Of a stretch of 64,000 nucleotides of DNA, positions 18,746 through 27,958 are shown piece by piece. Within the stretch, counting starts at the first letter, position 1, and the number at the start of each line of letters is the position of its first letter. The stretch spans positions 62,001 through 126,000 of the forward strand of contig NZ_JACBNX010000003.1 of assembly GCF_013403875.1 (NCBI RefSeq), given 5' to 3'. Position numbers and translations under genes: made by a program. This DNA comes from Burkholderia guangdongensis (GTDB taxonomy: Bacteria > Pseudomonadota > Gammaproteobacteria > Burkholderiales > Burkholderiaceae). The notes below the pieces were generated by a model that ran no database searches, was not told the DNA's origin, and saw only the letters and a program-made list of their open reading frames with translations.

Positions 18746-20353
18746 TCACATCCGGAACACGCCGAAGCGCGTATCGTCGATCGGCGCGTTCATCGTCGCC
18801 GCCAGCCCGAGACCGAGCACGTCGCGCGTCTGCGCGGGGTCGATCACGCCGTCGTCCCACAGCCGCGCGCTCGCATAGTACGGGTGCCCCTGGCGCTCGT
18901 ACTGGTCGCGGATCGGCTGCTTGAACGCCTCCTCCTCGTCGAGCGGCCACGTGCCGCCCTTCGCCTCGATCCCGTCGCGGCGCACGGTCGCGAGCACCGA
19001 CGCGGCCTGCTCGCCGCCCATCACCGAGATCCGCGCGTTCGGCCACATCCACAGGAAGCGCGGCGAATACGCGCGCCCGCACATCCCGTAGTTGCCCGCG
19101 CCGAACGAGCCGCCGATGATCACCGTGAACTTCGGCACCTTCGCGGTCGCGACCGCGGTCACCATCTTCGCGCCGTGCCGCGCGATCCCTTCGTTCTCGT
19201 ACTTGCGGCCGACCATGAAGCCGGTGATGTTCTGCAGGAACACGAGCGGAATCTTGCGCTGGCAGCACAGCTCGATGAAGTGCGCGCCCTTCACCGCCGA
19301 TTCGGAGAACAGAATTCCGTTGTTCGCGACGATCCCGACCGGATGGCCCCAGATACGCGCGAAGCCGGTCACGAGCGTCGTGCCGTAGCGCGCCTTGAAT
19401 TCGTCGAACGCGGAATCGTCGACGATCCGCGCGATCACCTCGCGCACGTCGAACGGCTTCCTCGTATCGACCGGGATCACGCCGTACAGGCTCTTCGCGT
19501 CGTAGCGCGGCGGCTTCGGCGCACGCAACTCCAGCGGCGGCGCGATGCGCGGCCCCAGATTGCCGACGATGCCGCGCGCGATCGACAACGCATGCGCGTC
19601 GTTCTGCGCGAGATGGTCGGCGACGCCGGACAGCCGCGTATGCACGTCGCCGCCGCCGAGATCCTCGGCGCTCACTTCCTCGCCGGTCGCGGCCTTCACG
19701 AGCGGCGGGCCGCCGAGAAAGATCGTCCCCTGGTTCTTCACGATGATCGATTCGTCGCTCATCGCGGGCACGTACGCGCCGCCCGCGGTGCACGAGCCCA
19801 TCACGACCGCGATCTGCGCGATGCCCGCCGCCGACATCGTCGCCTGGTTGTAGAAAATGCGGCCGAAGTGGTCGCGGTCGGGAAACACCTCGTCCTGGTT
19901 CGGCAGGTTCGCGCCGCCCGAATCGACCAGATACACGCACGGCAGCCGGTTCTCGGCCGCGATTTCCTGCGCACGCACGTGCTTCTTCACCGTGACCGGA
20001 TAGTAGGTGCCGCCCTTCACCGTCGCGTCGTTGCAGACGATCATGCACTCGCGACCCGCGATCCGGCCGATGCCGGTGATCACGCCCGCGCCGGGCGCGT
20101 CGTCGTTGTACATCCCGTACGCGGCCAGCTGCGACAGCTCGAGGAACGGCGTGCCGGGATCGAGCAGTTGCGCGATCCGGTCGCGCGGCAGCAGCTTGCC
20201 GCGCGACAGGTGCTTGTCCCGCGCGGCGGGCCCGCCGCCCTGCGCGAGCTGCTCGATTTTCGCGCGCAGATCGGCGACGAGCGTATCGAGCGCCGCGGCG
20301 TTCGTGCGGAATTCGTCCGAACGCGGGTTCAGCTTGGATTCGATGATCGGCAT
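18746..20353 (-). CDS. liuB: Methylcrotonyl-CoA carboxylase beta (carboxyltransferase) subunit
   Basis: A 535-residue carboxyltransferase that moves CO2 from biotin on LiuD to 3-methylcrotonyl-CoA. Recognisable parts are [22 protein letters not shown] near the N-terminus, [19 protein letters not shown], and [38 protein letters not shown] near the C-terminus, the last being highly characteristic of methylcrotonyl and propionyl carboxylases. The length matches MccB. It lies between liuA and liuC with short gaps. Confidence 0.94.
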   Translation of the reverse strand: MPIIESKLNPRSDEFRTNAAALDTLVADLRAKIEQLAQGGGPAARDKHLSRGKLLPRDRIAQLLDPGTPFLELSQLAAYGMYNDDAPGAGVITGIGRIAGRECMIVCNDATVKGGTYYPVTVKKHVRAQEIAAENRLPCVYLVDSGGANLPNQDEVFPDRDHFGRIFYNQATMSAAGIAQIAVVMGSCTAGGAYVPAMSDESIIVKNQGTIFLGGPPLVKAATGEEVSAEDLGGGDVHTRLSGVADHLAQNDAHALSIARGIVGNLGPRIAPPLELRAPKPPRYDAKSLYGVIPVDTRKPFDVREVIARIVDDSAFDEFKARYGTTLVTGFARIWGHPVGIVANNGILFSESAVKGAHFIELCCQRKIPLVFLQNITGFMVGRKYENEGIARHGAKMVTAVATAKVPKFTVIIGGSFGAGNYGMCGRAYSPRFLWMWPNARISVMGGEQAASVLATVRRDGIEAKGGTWPLDEEEAFKQPIRDQYERQGHPYYASARLWDDGVIDPAQTRDVLGLGLAATMNAPIDDTRFGVFRM

Positions 20354-20386
20354 CGGCTCGGCTCCGTTGATCCTGATCGATTAGGA

Positions 20387-21568
20387 TTACATCGTTTCTG
20401 CGAACAGCTCGCGGCCGATCAGCATCCGGCGGATCTCGCTCGTGCCCGCGCCGATTTCGTAGAGCTTCGCGTCACGCCAGAGGCGCCCGACCGGATACTC
20501 GTTGATGTAGCCGTTGCCGCCGAGCACCTGGATCGCCTCGCCGGCCATCCACGTTGCCTTCTCGGCCGTGTAAAGGATCACGCCCGCGCAGTCCTTGCGC
20601 ACCTGCCGCACGTGCGCGCTGCCGGCGGAATCGAGATGCCGGCCGACCGCGTACAGATACGCGCGGCACGCCTGGTACGTCGTGTACATGTCGGCGATCT
20701 TGCCCTGGATCAGCTGGAACTCGCCGATCGACTGGCCGAACTGCTTGCGGTCGTGGATGTACGGCACGACCGCGTCGAGGCACGCGGCCATGATGCCCGT
20801 CGGGCCGCCCGCGAGCACCGCGCGCTCGTAGTCGAGCCCGCTCATCAGCACCTTCACGCCGCCGTTCAGCTCGCCGAGGATGTTCTCCTCAGGCACCTCG
20901 ACGTCCTGGAACACGAGCTCGCCGGTATGCGAGCCGCGCATCCCGAGCTTGTCGAGCTTCTGCGCGACCGAAAAGCCCTTCATCCCCTTCTCGACGATGA
21001 ACGCGGTGATCCCGCGCGCGCCGGCTTCCAGGTCGGTCTTCGCGTAGACGACGAGCGTGTCGCAATCGGGGCCGTTCGTGATCCACATCTTCGTGCCGTT
21101 CAGCACGTAGCGGTCGCCGCGCTTGTCCGCGCGCAGCTTCATGCTGACCACGTCGGAACCCGCGTTCGGCTCGCTCATCGCGAGCGCGCCGACGTGCTCG
21201 CCGGACACCAGCTTCGGCAGATATTTGCGCTTCTGCGCATCGTTGCCGTTGCGGTGGATCTGGTTCACGCACAGGTTCGAATGCGCGCCGTACGACAGCC
21301 CGACCGACGCGGACGCGCGCGAGATCTCCTCCATCGCGACCATGTGCGCGGTGTAGCCGAGGTTCGCGCCGCCGTATTCCTCGGCGACCGTCATCCCGAG
21401 CACGCCGAGCTCGCCGAACTTGCGCCACAGATCCATCGGAAACTGATCGGTGCGATCGACTTCGGCCGCGCGCGGCGCGATCTCCTTCGCCGCGAACGTC
21501 GCGATCGCGTCGCGCAGCATCTCGATGTCTTCACCGAGCATGAATTGCACGCCGGGCAGGTTGATCAT
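20387..21568 (-). CDS. liuA: Isovaleryl-CoA dehydrogenase
   Basis: A 393-residue acyl-CoA dehydrogenase that oxidises isovaleryl-CoA with FAD, the first committed step of leucine degradation after the branched-chain ketoacid dehydrogenase. Visible signatures are [20 protein letters not shown] and the C-terminal [39 protein letters not shown]. First gene of the operon; the start has GGAG 8 nt upstream. A 13-bp palindrome lies about 46 bp upstream at 21614-21626, matching one at the divergent TetR gene. Confidence 0.94.
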   Translation of the reverse strand: MINLPGVQFMLGEDIEMLRDAIATFAAKEIAPRAAEVDRTDQFPMDLWRKFGELGVLGMTVAEEYGGANLGYTAHMVAMEEISRASASVGLSYGAHSNLCVNQIHRNGNDAQKRKYLPKLVSGEHVGALAMSEPNAGSDVVSMKLRADKRGDRYVLNGTKMWITNGPDCDTLVVYAKTDLEAGARGITAFIVEKGMKGFSVAQKLDKLGMRGSHTGELVFQDVEVPEENILGELNGGVKVLMSGLDYERAVLAGGPTGIMAACLDAVVPYIHDRKQFGQSIGEFQLIQGKIADMYTTYQACRAYLYAVGRHLDSAGSAHVRQVRKDCAGVILYTAEKATWMAGEAIQVLGGNGYINEYPVGRLWRDAKLYEIGAGTSEIRRMLIGRELFAETM

Positions 21569-21613
21569 GTCTCCTCCGTCTCCAGAAAGTGAGTGGGCGC
21601 TCGCGTCGATTTC

Positions 21614-21626
21614 TGAGTGTTACTCA
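21614..21626. promoter_or_regulatory. Operator palindrome at the liuA promoter
   Basis: TGAGT-GTT-ACTCA, with perfect five-base arms, lies 46 bp upstream of liuA. The same arms and spacer length recur at 21715-21727 beside the divergent TetR gene, which is what is expected for a regulator that controls both itself and the operon. Confidence 0.6.
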
Positions 21627-21714
21627 TAATCAGCCTGTTCGCCGATTGGATCGCACGCCATGCGGAAATTTTGCGTAGTTTCCCGCTTCTGAACGGCACT
21701 CGTCAATAGTTTTC

Positions 21715-21727
21715 TGAGTTTCACTCA
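21715..21727. promoter_or_regulatory. Operator palindrome at the TetR gene promoter
   Basis: TGAGT-TTC-ACTCA ends 15 bp before the start of the TetR gene at 21742. Its centre is 101 bp from that of the liuA-side copy, close to ten helical turns. Binding by the TetR protein is inferred. Confidence 0.6.
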
Positions 21728-21741
21728 GGTATCATCCGGAC

Positions 21742-22557
21742 ATGATCGACACGGACCGCACGACCATGACGACCGCCACCCCGAAGGCCGACCGCGCCGA
21801 CCGAACTGACCGCCCCGACACGCCGCGCGCGCCCGCCAGCGCCCGATCCCGGCAGCGCGTGCAGGACATCCTGCGCGCCGGGCGTGACGTTTTCGCGGAA
21901 AAAGGTTACGAGCACGCGACGGCCGCGGAGATCGCGCAGCGCGTCGGCGTGTCCGAGGCGACCGTGTTCAGCTACTTCCGCGGCAAGCGCGAGCTGTGCG
22001 CGCGCGTGATCGCCGATTGGTACGATGAAAACATCGCGACGTTCGAACGCGGGATGCCGCTCGACGCGCCCGTGCATCAGCAGTTCGCGTTCGTCGTGCG
22101 AACCCACCTGCGACTGATGCTCGTGAACGGCACCGGCCTCTGCGCGCTCGTGCTGTCGGAGGGGCGCGCGAAGCAGCAAGCGCTCAGCGACGAACTGACC
22201 GCGCTGCAGCGACGCTACACCGCGCCGCTGATGGACGTGCTCGCGCGCGGCCAGGCGGCCGGGCAGATCCGCACCGACATGCCGCTGAGCCTGCTGCGCT
22301 CGCTCGTGTTCGGGCCGATCGAGCATGTGCTGTGGGATGCGATCCTCGGGCACCGCAAGCTCGACACCGACGCCACCGCCGAGCAGTTGATCGACGTGCT
22401 GTGGACGGCCCTGCAGCCGCCGGCGCCGGAAAGCGCGGCGCTCGCGCGCTTCAGGAGCGAGGTCGCCGATGCGATGCGGCGGCTCGATGCGACGGTGGGA
22501 CACGATGTGGAGCACGCCACGCCGGTCGATTCCGTCGATTCGGCCCGGCGCGCATAG
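21742..22557 (+). CDS. TetR-family regulator, probable repressor of the liu operon
   Basis: A 271-residue protein, longer than most TetR members because of a polar Thr/Asp/Arg N-terminus of about 35 residues and a loose C-terminal tail. The helix-turn-helix is ILRAGRDVFAEKGYEHATAAEIAQRVGVSEATVFSYFRGKRELCARVI (about 49-95). It is divergent from liuA with a shared 173-bp gap that contains two identical-arm palindromes. TetR-type LiuQ regulators of branched-chain amino acid catabolism are described in beta-proteobacteria, and this may be one. A later start at 21766 is possible. Confidence 0.85.
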   Translation: MIDTDRTTMTTATPKADRADRTDRPDTPRAPASARSRQRVQDILRAGRDVFAEKGYEHATAAEIAQRVGVSEATVFSYFRGKRELCARVIADWYDENIATFERGMPLDAPVHQQFAFVVRTHLRLMLVNGTGLCALVLSEGRAKQQALSDELTALQRRYTAPLMDVLARGQAAGQIRTDMPLSLLRSLVFGPIEHVLWDAILGHRKLDTDATAEQLIDVLWTALQPPAPESAALARFRSEVADAMRRLDATVGHDVEHATPVDSVDSARRA

Positions 22558-22616
22558 TCCGGCCCATGCCTCATTTGGGGGATGGGAACGACGTCCGTTT
22601 GCGTCTAACATGGCGA

Positions 22617-22857
22617 CCCGATGGAGAGAGCAATCGCGGCACTGCACCGCGATCCCCTCGGGGCACGGAATGAAAGTCGCGCGCGAATCGTCCGACAAGA
22701 GACTGGCGGCGCACCGGCAAAGCCACGGTACGTGGCGGGGAGACCAACCCACTCCGTCAAAGCGATCCATCGGGCCGCGCCGCCGCCGGGCCTTCCGGCG
22801 ACGATGCGGCGAAATCATCCGGGCCGGGCGATTCGAACGTCGCCCGGCTTTCTTTTT
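22617..22857 (+). ncRNA. Candidate multi-stem structured RNA with its own terminator
   Basis: CCCGATGGA (22617-22625) is perfectly complementary to TCCATCGGG (22766-22774) and encloses at least three hairpins: ATCGCGG/CCGCGAT (22633-22653), a C/G-run stem (22654-22663) and GCCACG-GTA-CGTGGC (22722-22736). About 50 nt later comes a strong terminator (22823-22857). This is the layout of a riboswitch or a stable small RNA. No family was recognised. The downstream gene encodes a molybdopterin enzyme, so a molybdenum-cofactor or formate-related leader is one possibility. Confidence 0.4.
22823..22857 (+). terminator. Intrinsic terminator before the molybdo-oxidoreductase gene
   Basis: GCCGGGCGA and TCGCCCGGC form nine perfect pairs around an 8-nt loop and are followed by TTTCTTTTT on the plus strand. 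It lies 266 bp after the TetR gene and 303 bp before the next start, so it may end the TetR transcript, a small RNA, or be an attenuator. Confidence 0.8.
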
Positions 22858-23159
22858 GCGCGCGGCATCGGTGCGCGCCTCTCAATGTGAGCATCCCCCG
22901 CCTGCGATCCTGGATCGCGGTCCGATACCTGTCATCGGACGGGCCAGCGTTCCCCCCACGATGATCCCCCAATAGAATTTCCGGAGCGACTCGGCGTCGC
23001 CCTGCGCGATTCACTGTGCTCCTTCTTTCCCGCGCGAACTGCACTCTCAACGGCGTGCCTGTCTCACTACACTGAACTGGTACGTCATCGAGCCGCAATG
23101 CGGCGTCACCTCAGACAAGACGGCGCCCGGCGAACCCGGCGCCGGTCACGGAGTTTCCT

Positions 23160-25436
23160 ATGACCAAGCGACGCGAAGTTCCGGGCATCCGCCCGTACGA
23201 CGGCCCGGCCGGCGGCTGGGGCGCCCTGAAAGCGACCGCGCAGGCGATCCGCGTGCAGATGGAAAGCATCGAGGCGCCGATCACGCTATTGCGCACCAAC
23301 CAGCCCGACGGCTTCGACTGCCCCGGCTGCGCGTGGCCCGACAAGGAGCACCGCTCGACGTTCCAGTTCTGCGAGAACGGCGCGAAGGCGGTCACGTGGG
23401 AAGCGACGACGAAACGCGTGACGCCGGAATTCTTCGCGAGCCACACCGTCACGTCACTGCTCGCGCTCACGGATTTCGAGCTCGAAGGGATGGGCCGGCT
23501 CACGCATCCGCTCGTCTACGATCGCGCGACCGACACGTTCCGTCCGGTCGAATGGGACGCCGCGTTCGCGCGCATCGGCGAAATCCTGCGCGGCCTGCCG
23601 CCGGAGCAGGTCGAGTTCTATACGTCCGGGCGCGCGTCGAACGAAGCCGCGTATCTGTATCAGCTGTTCGCACGCGAGCTCGGCACGAACAACTTCCCCG
23701 ACTGCTCGAACATGTGCCACGAGCCGACGAGCGTCGGCCTGCCGCAGTCGATCGGCATCGGCAAGGGCACGGTGTCGCTCGACGATTTCGAGAAGACCGA
23801 GCTGATCATCTCGATCGGCCACAACCCCGGCACGAACCATCCGCGGATGATGGGCACGCTGTGGGAAGCATCGCGACGCGGTGTGCCGATCATCGTGTTC
23901 AACCCGCTGCGCGAGCGCGCACTCGAGCGCTTCGCCGATCCGCAGAGCTTCATGGAGATGGCGATGGTCGGCTCGACGCGTATCGCATCGACCTATCATC
24001 AGGTGCGCGCCGGCGGCGACGCGGCCGCGCTGAAGGGCATCATGAAGGCGGTGCTCGCGCTCGACGCCGAGCGCGGCGACGTGCTCGACCGCGCGTTCAT
24101 CGCGCAGCATACGGAAGGCTTCGACGCGCTCGTCGCGGACCTGAACGCAACGTCGTGGGACGACATCGAAACGGAAAGCGGGCTGACGCAGGAAGAGCTC
24201 GCGGACGTCGCCGACGCGTATGCGAAATCGAATGCGACGATCGTCACGTACGGCATGGGCGTCACGCAGCACAACAAAGGCACCGCGAACGTGCGGCTGA
24301 TCTGCGATCTGCTGCTGATGCGCGGCAACATCGGCAAGGACGGCGCGGGCATCTGCCCGCTGCGCGGCCACTCGAACGTGCAGGGCAACCGCACGGTCGG
24401 CATCACCGAGAAGCCGTCGGCGAGCTTCCTCGCGAAGATTCAGGACGTGTTCGGCTTCGAACCGCCGGCCGGACACGGGCACGACGCGGTCCAGACGATG
24501 CAGTCGATGGTCGCCGGCCAGTCGAAGGCGCTGCTGTGCCTGGGCGGCAACTTCGCGGTCGCGCTGCCCGATCCCGAACAGAGCTTCCCGGCGATGAAGG
24601 CGCTCGACCTGAGCGTGCACATGGGCACCAAGCTCAATCGGTCGCATCTGCTCGTCGCGAAGGAAACCTACGTGCTGCCCGTGCTCGGCCGCACCGAGCT
24701 CGACATGCAGGCGGGCGTTCGGCAGTCGGTGACCGTCGAGGATTCGATGTCGATGGTGCACGCGTCGGCCGGCAAGCTCACGCCCGCGTCGGAGCACCTG
24801 CGCTCCGAGCCGGCGATCGTCGCCGGCATCGCGCGCGCGACGCTCCCGAACAGCAAGGTCGACTGGATGACGCTGGTCGCCGATTACGACAAGATCCGCG
24901 ACCTGATCGAAAAAACCATCCCGGGCTTCGACGACTACAACGCGCGGATCCGCGTGCCCGGCGGTTTCCGGATGCCGCTGCCACCGACCGAGCGCATCTG
25001 GCCGACGCCGACCGGCAAGGCGATGTTCTCGGTCTTCCACGGCGTGAAGGAAGACGCGCACGTCGACGGTCACGACGTGCTGCGCCTCGTGACGCTGCGC
25101 AGCCACGACCAGTACAACACGACGGTCTACGCGCTCGACGACCGCTATCGCGGCGTGTTCGGGCGACGCGACGTGCTGTTCATGAACGAGGACGACATGG
25201 CCGATCTCGGTATCGAGCACGGCGATCGTGTGGATGTCGAAACGATCTCGCCGAGCGGCCGCGAGATGCGCCTGCAAGGCCTGACCGCGATCGTCTACGA
25301 CATCGCGTCCGGCTCGGTCGGCGCGTACTACCCGGAAGCGAACTGCCTCGTGCCGCTCGACTACATCGACGTGGAAAGCGGCACGCCGTCATACAAATCG
25401 GTGCCCGTGCGCGTCGCGCGCGCGGCCGGCGCCTGA
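23160..25436 (+). CDS. FdhF/YdeP-family molybdopterin oxidoreductase (formate-dehydrogenase-like alpha subunit)
   Basis: A 758-residue molybdopterin enzyme. The N-terminus has DCPGCAWPDKEH with a further Cys at FQFCENG, an incomplete cysteine set compared with classical formate dehydrogenases. Cofactor-binding stretches follow: EFYTSGRASNEAAYLYQLFAREL, NFPDCSNMCHEPTSVGLP, GHNPGTNHPRMMG, MRGNIGKDGAGICPLRGHSNVQGNRTVG and LRSHDQYNTTVYALDDRYRGVFG. No in-frame TGA (selenocysteine) is needed. The physiological substrate of this family is not settled; YdeP is tied to acid resistance in E. coli. It is followed on the same strand, after 106 bp, by a quinol oxidase. Confidence 0.9.
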   Translation: MTKRREVPGIRPYDGPAGGWGALKATAQAIRVQMESIEAPITLLRTNQPDGFDCPGCAWPDKEHRSTFQFCENGAKAVTWEATTKRVTPEFFASHTVTSLLALTDFELEGMGRLTHPLVYDRATDTFRPVEWDAAFARIGEILRGLPPEQVEFYTSGRASNEAAYLYQLFARELGTNNFPDCSNMCHEPTSVGLPQSIGIGKGTVSLDDFEKTELIISIGHNPGTNHPRMMGTLWEASRRGVPIIVFNPLRERALERFADPQSFMEMAMVGSTRIASTYHQVRAGGDAAALKGIMKAVLALDAERGDVLDRAFIAQHTEGFDALVADLNATSWDDIETESGLTQEELADVADAYAKSNATIVTYGMGVTQHNKGTANVRLICDLLLMRGNIGKDGAGICPLRGHSNVQGNRTVGITEKPSASFLAKIQDVFGFEPPAGHGHDAVQTMQSMVAGQSKALLCLGGNFAVALPDPEQSFPAMKALDLSVHMGTKLNRSHLLVAKETYVLPVLGRTELDMQAGVRQSVTVEDSMSMVHASAGKLTPASEHLRSEPAIVAGIARATLPNSKVDWMTLVADYDKIRDLIEKTIPGFDDYNARIRVPGGFRMPLPPTERIWPTPTGKAMFSVFHGVKEDAHVDGHDVLRLVTLRSHDQYNTTVYALDDRYRGVFGRRDVLFMNEDDMADLGIEHGDRVDVETISPSGREMRLQGLTAIVYDIASGSVGAYYPEANCLVPLDYIDVESGTPSYKSVPVRVARAAGA

Positions 25437-25542
25437 TTCCCGGCACGCGAGCACGTCCCGTTTCATCGCCAAGACCGGCGCGCCGTTGCAGCGCGCCGGC
25501 CGTCACGCCAATGGCGTCATTGCCTGGAGACCTCGATCCATC

Positions 25543-26931
25543 ATGGAACTCATCGACGCATTCCACCTCGCCAGGTTGCAGTTCGCGTTCACGGTGTCGA
25601 TCCACATCATCTTTCCGGCGATCAGCATCGGCATGGCGAGCTTTCTCGCGGTGCTCGAATGGCGCTGGCTGATGACCGGCGACAACGCATACAAGGACAT
25701 GTTCCTGTTCTGGTCGAAGATCTTCGCGATCGGCTTCGGCATGGGCGTCGTGTCCGGCGTCGTGATGGCGTATGAATTCGGCACGAACTGGAGCGGGTTC
25801 TCGAGCATCGCCGGCAACATCACCGGGCCGCTGCTGACGTACGAAGTGCTGACCGCGTTCTTCCTCGAAGCGGGCTTTCTCGGCGTGATGCTGTTCGGCT
25901 GGCAGCGCGTGAGCGCGCGCGCGCACTTCTTCGCGACGCTGATGGTCGCGGTCGGCACGCTGATCTCGACGTTCTGGATTCTCGCGTCGAACAGCTTCAT
26001 GCAGACGCCGCAAGGCTACGCGATCGAACACGGCAAGATCGTGCCGGTCGACTGGATGAAGGTGATCTTCAATCCGTCGTTTCCGTATCGGCTCGTGCAC
26101 ATGACGATCGCCGCGTTCATCGTCGCGGCGTTCATCGTCGCCGCGTGCGGCGCGTGGCATCTGCTGAAGGGCCGGCGCGACGTGCCGGTCAAGCGCAGCT
26201 TCTCGATGGCGCTATGGATGCTGCTGCTGCTCGCGCCGGTTCAGATTGTCGTCGGCGATGCGCACGGCCTCAACACGCGCGAGTATCAGCCCGCGAAGAT
26301 CGCCGCGATCGAAGGCCTGTGGGAAACCGAGCACGGCGGCACCGCGCTCAACCTCGTCGGCCTGCCGGACATGAACGCCGAAGTCACGCGCTACGCGATC
26401 CAGGTTCCGCATCTCGGCAGCCTGATCCTCACGCATAGCTGGACCGGCGAGATTCGCGGCCTGAAGGAATTTCCGCCGCAAGACCGCCCGTATTCGCCGA
26501 TCGTATTCTGGACGTTCCGCATCATGGCCGGCCTCGGGATGCTGATGCTGCTGACCGCGGTGCTCGGCCTGCTGCTGCGCAACGGCGGGCGGCTCTACGA
26601 GGCGCGCTGGTATCAGTGGCTCGTGCTGTGCATGGGGCCGTCCGGCCTCGTCGCGCTGCTGGCCGGCTGGATCACGACGGAGGTCGGCCGCCAGCCGTGG
26701 ACCGTGTACGGCGTGCTGCGCACCGCGGATTCCGTCGCGCCGATCAGCGCGCAACAGGCCGGCGTGTCGCTGCTGATCTTCGTGATCGTGTACTTCCTCG
26801 TGTTCGGCAGCGGCGTCTATTACATGATGAAGCTGATGATGCAAGGGCCGCAAGAGCATGCGCCGCCGCGCAAGCGGCGCCGCCACCCGATCCTGAACAA
26901 TCGCGCGCTGGACGCGCTGCAAGGAGAGTGA
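25543..26931 (+). CDS. cioA: Cytochrome bd-type quinol oxidase subunit I (CioA/AppC-type)
   Basis: A 462-residue membrane subunit that binds haems b558, b595 and d and oxidises ubiquinol. It starts MELIDAFHLARLQFAFTVSIHIIFPAISIGMA with the family's N-terminal His ligands, and has GWITTEVGRQPWTVYGVLRT, the signature of the bd superfamily. The short Q-loop and overall length match the cyanide-insensitive oxidase branch. The ATG at 25543 is chosen over in-frame upstream codons, since the conserved region begins there. A 4-nt gap separates it from the subunit II gene. Confidence 0.92.
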   Translation: MELIDAFHLARLQFAFTVSIHIIFPAISIGMASFLAVLEWRWLMTGDNAYKDMFLFWSKIFAIGFGMGVVSGVVMAYEFGTNWSGFSSIAGNITGPLLTYEVLTAFFLEAGFLGVMLFGWQRVSARAHFFATLMVAVGTLISTFWILASNSFMQTPQGYAIEHGKIVPVDWMKVIFNPSFPYRLVHMTIAAFIVAAFIVAACGAWHLLKGRRDVPVKRSFSMALWMLLLLAPVQIVVGDAHGLNTREYQPAKIAAIEGLWETEHGGTALNLVGLPDMNAEVTRYAIQVPHLGSLILTHSWTGEIRGLKEFPPQDRPYSPIVFWTFRIMAGLGMLMLLTAVLGLLLRNGGRLYEARWYQWLVLCMGPSGLVALLAGWITTEVGRQPWTVYGVLRTADSVAPISAQQAGVSLLIFVIVYFLVFGSGVYYMMKLMMQGPQEHAPPRKRRRHPILNNRALDALQGE

Positions 26932-26935
26932 CGCC

Positions 26936-27943
26936 ATGCAAATCGATCTCCCTGTCGTGTGGGCCGCGATCATCGGGCTCGGCGTGTTCATCTACGTGAT
27001 GCTCGATGGCTTCGATCTCGGCATCGGCCTGCTGTTTCCGTTCTTCGACGCGAAGGGCGACCGCGACGTGATGCTCAATACGATCGCGCCGGTGTGGGAC
27101 GGCAACGAGACGTTCCTCGTGCTCGGCGGCGCCGGGCTCTACGGCGCGTTCCCGGTCGTCTACTCGACGCTGCTGCCCGCGAACTATCTGCCGCTGATCC
27201 TGATGGTCATCGGCCTGATCTTCCGGGGCGCCGCGTTCGAGCTGCGCGCGAAAGCGACGCGCACGCAGCATCTGTGGGATCTCGCGTTCATCGGCGGCTC
27301 GGCGCTCGCGGCGCTGTGCCAGGGCATCGTGCTCGGCTCGCTGCTGCAGGGCATCGTGATCGTCGACGGCCGCTTCGCCGGCGGCCCGTTCGACTGGCTG
27401 TCGCCGTTCAGCCTGTTCTGCGGGATCGGCGTGCTCGTCACGTACGCGACGCTCGGTTGCGGCTGGCTGATCCTGAAGACCGACGGCGAGCTGCAGCGCA
27501 AGATGCGCTCGCTGATGAAACCGCTCGTCGGCGTGCTGCTCGGCGCGATGGCGATCGTCAGCCTGTGGACCGTGCTCGGCCTGCCGGCGGTCGAGCAGCG
27601 CTGGTTCGGCAGCGGCAATCTCGGCTGGTTCCTGCCGGTGCCGGTGCTCGTCGTCGCATGCGCGTGGGGCATTTTCCGGACGGTCCGCCTCGCGCACGAC
27701 GCGACGCCGTTCCTGTTGACGCTCGCGCTGTGCTTCCTCGGCTACAGCGGTCTCGTGATCAGTATCTGGCCGAACATCGTGCCGCCATCGCTAACGATCT
27801 GGGATGCGTCATCGAGCCATTCGAGCCAGCTGTTCGCGCTCGTCGGCACGCTGATCGTGCTGCCGGTGATCCTCGTGTACAACGCGATGCAGTACCGCGT
27901 GTTTCGCGGCAAGGTGCGCGAAGGCGACGCCGGCTATCACTGA
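26936..27943 (+). CDS. cioB: Cytochrome bd-type quinol oxidase subunit II
   Basis: A 335-residue partner of CioA with about eight membrane helices. VVWAAIIGLGVFIYVMLDGFDLGIGLLFPF and VWDGNETFLVLGGAGLYGAFP near the N-terminus are diagnostic for CydB/CioB, and the C-terminal LALCFLGYSGLVISIWPNIVPP is also typical. AAGGAG lies inside the end of cioA, so the two are translationally coupled. No CydX-like small subunit was seen after it; a bestrophin gene follows. Confidence 0.93.
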   Translation: MQIDLPVVWAAIIGLGVFIYVMLDGFDLGIGLLFPFFDAKGDRDVMLNTIAPVWDGNETFLVLGGAGLYGAFPVVYSTLLPANYLPLILMVIGLIFRGAAFELRAKATRTQHLWDLAFIGGSALAALCQGIVLGSLLQGIVIVDGRFAGGPFDWLSPFSLFCGIGVLVTYATLGCGWLILKTDGELQRKMRSLMKPLVGVLLGAMAIVSLWTVLGLPAVEQRWFGSGNLGWFLPVPVLVVACAWGIFRTVRLAHDATPFLLTLALCFLGYSGLVISIWPNIVPPSLTIWDASSSHSSQLFALVGTLIVLPVILVYNAMQYRVFRGKVREGDAGYH

Positions 27944-27958
27944 CACGGCGGCGACACC

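Larger units (their letters stand above)
22558..23159. other. Intergenic region between the TetR gene and the molybdo-oxidoreductase gene
   Basis: About 600 bases without a credible protein gene. The left half holds the structured-RNA candidate and its terminator. The right half has the hairpin CCGAT-(7)-ATCGG near 22921-22937 and should contain the promoter of the gene at 23160. Confidence 0.5.

Noticed and set aside
22824..22848. GATTCGAAC in the terminator loop, similar to a tRNA T-loop
   Set aside because: No acceptor, D or anticodon arms fit around it; it is the loop of a terminator.
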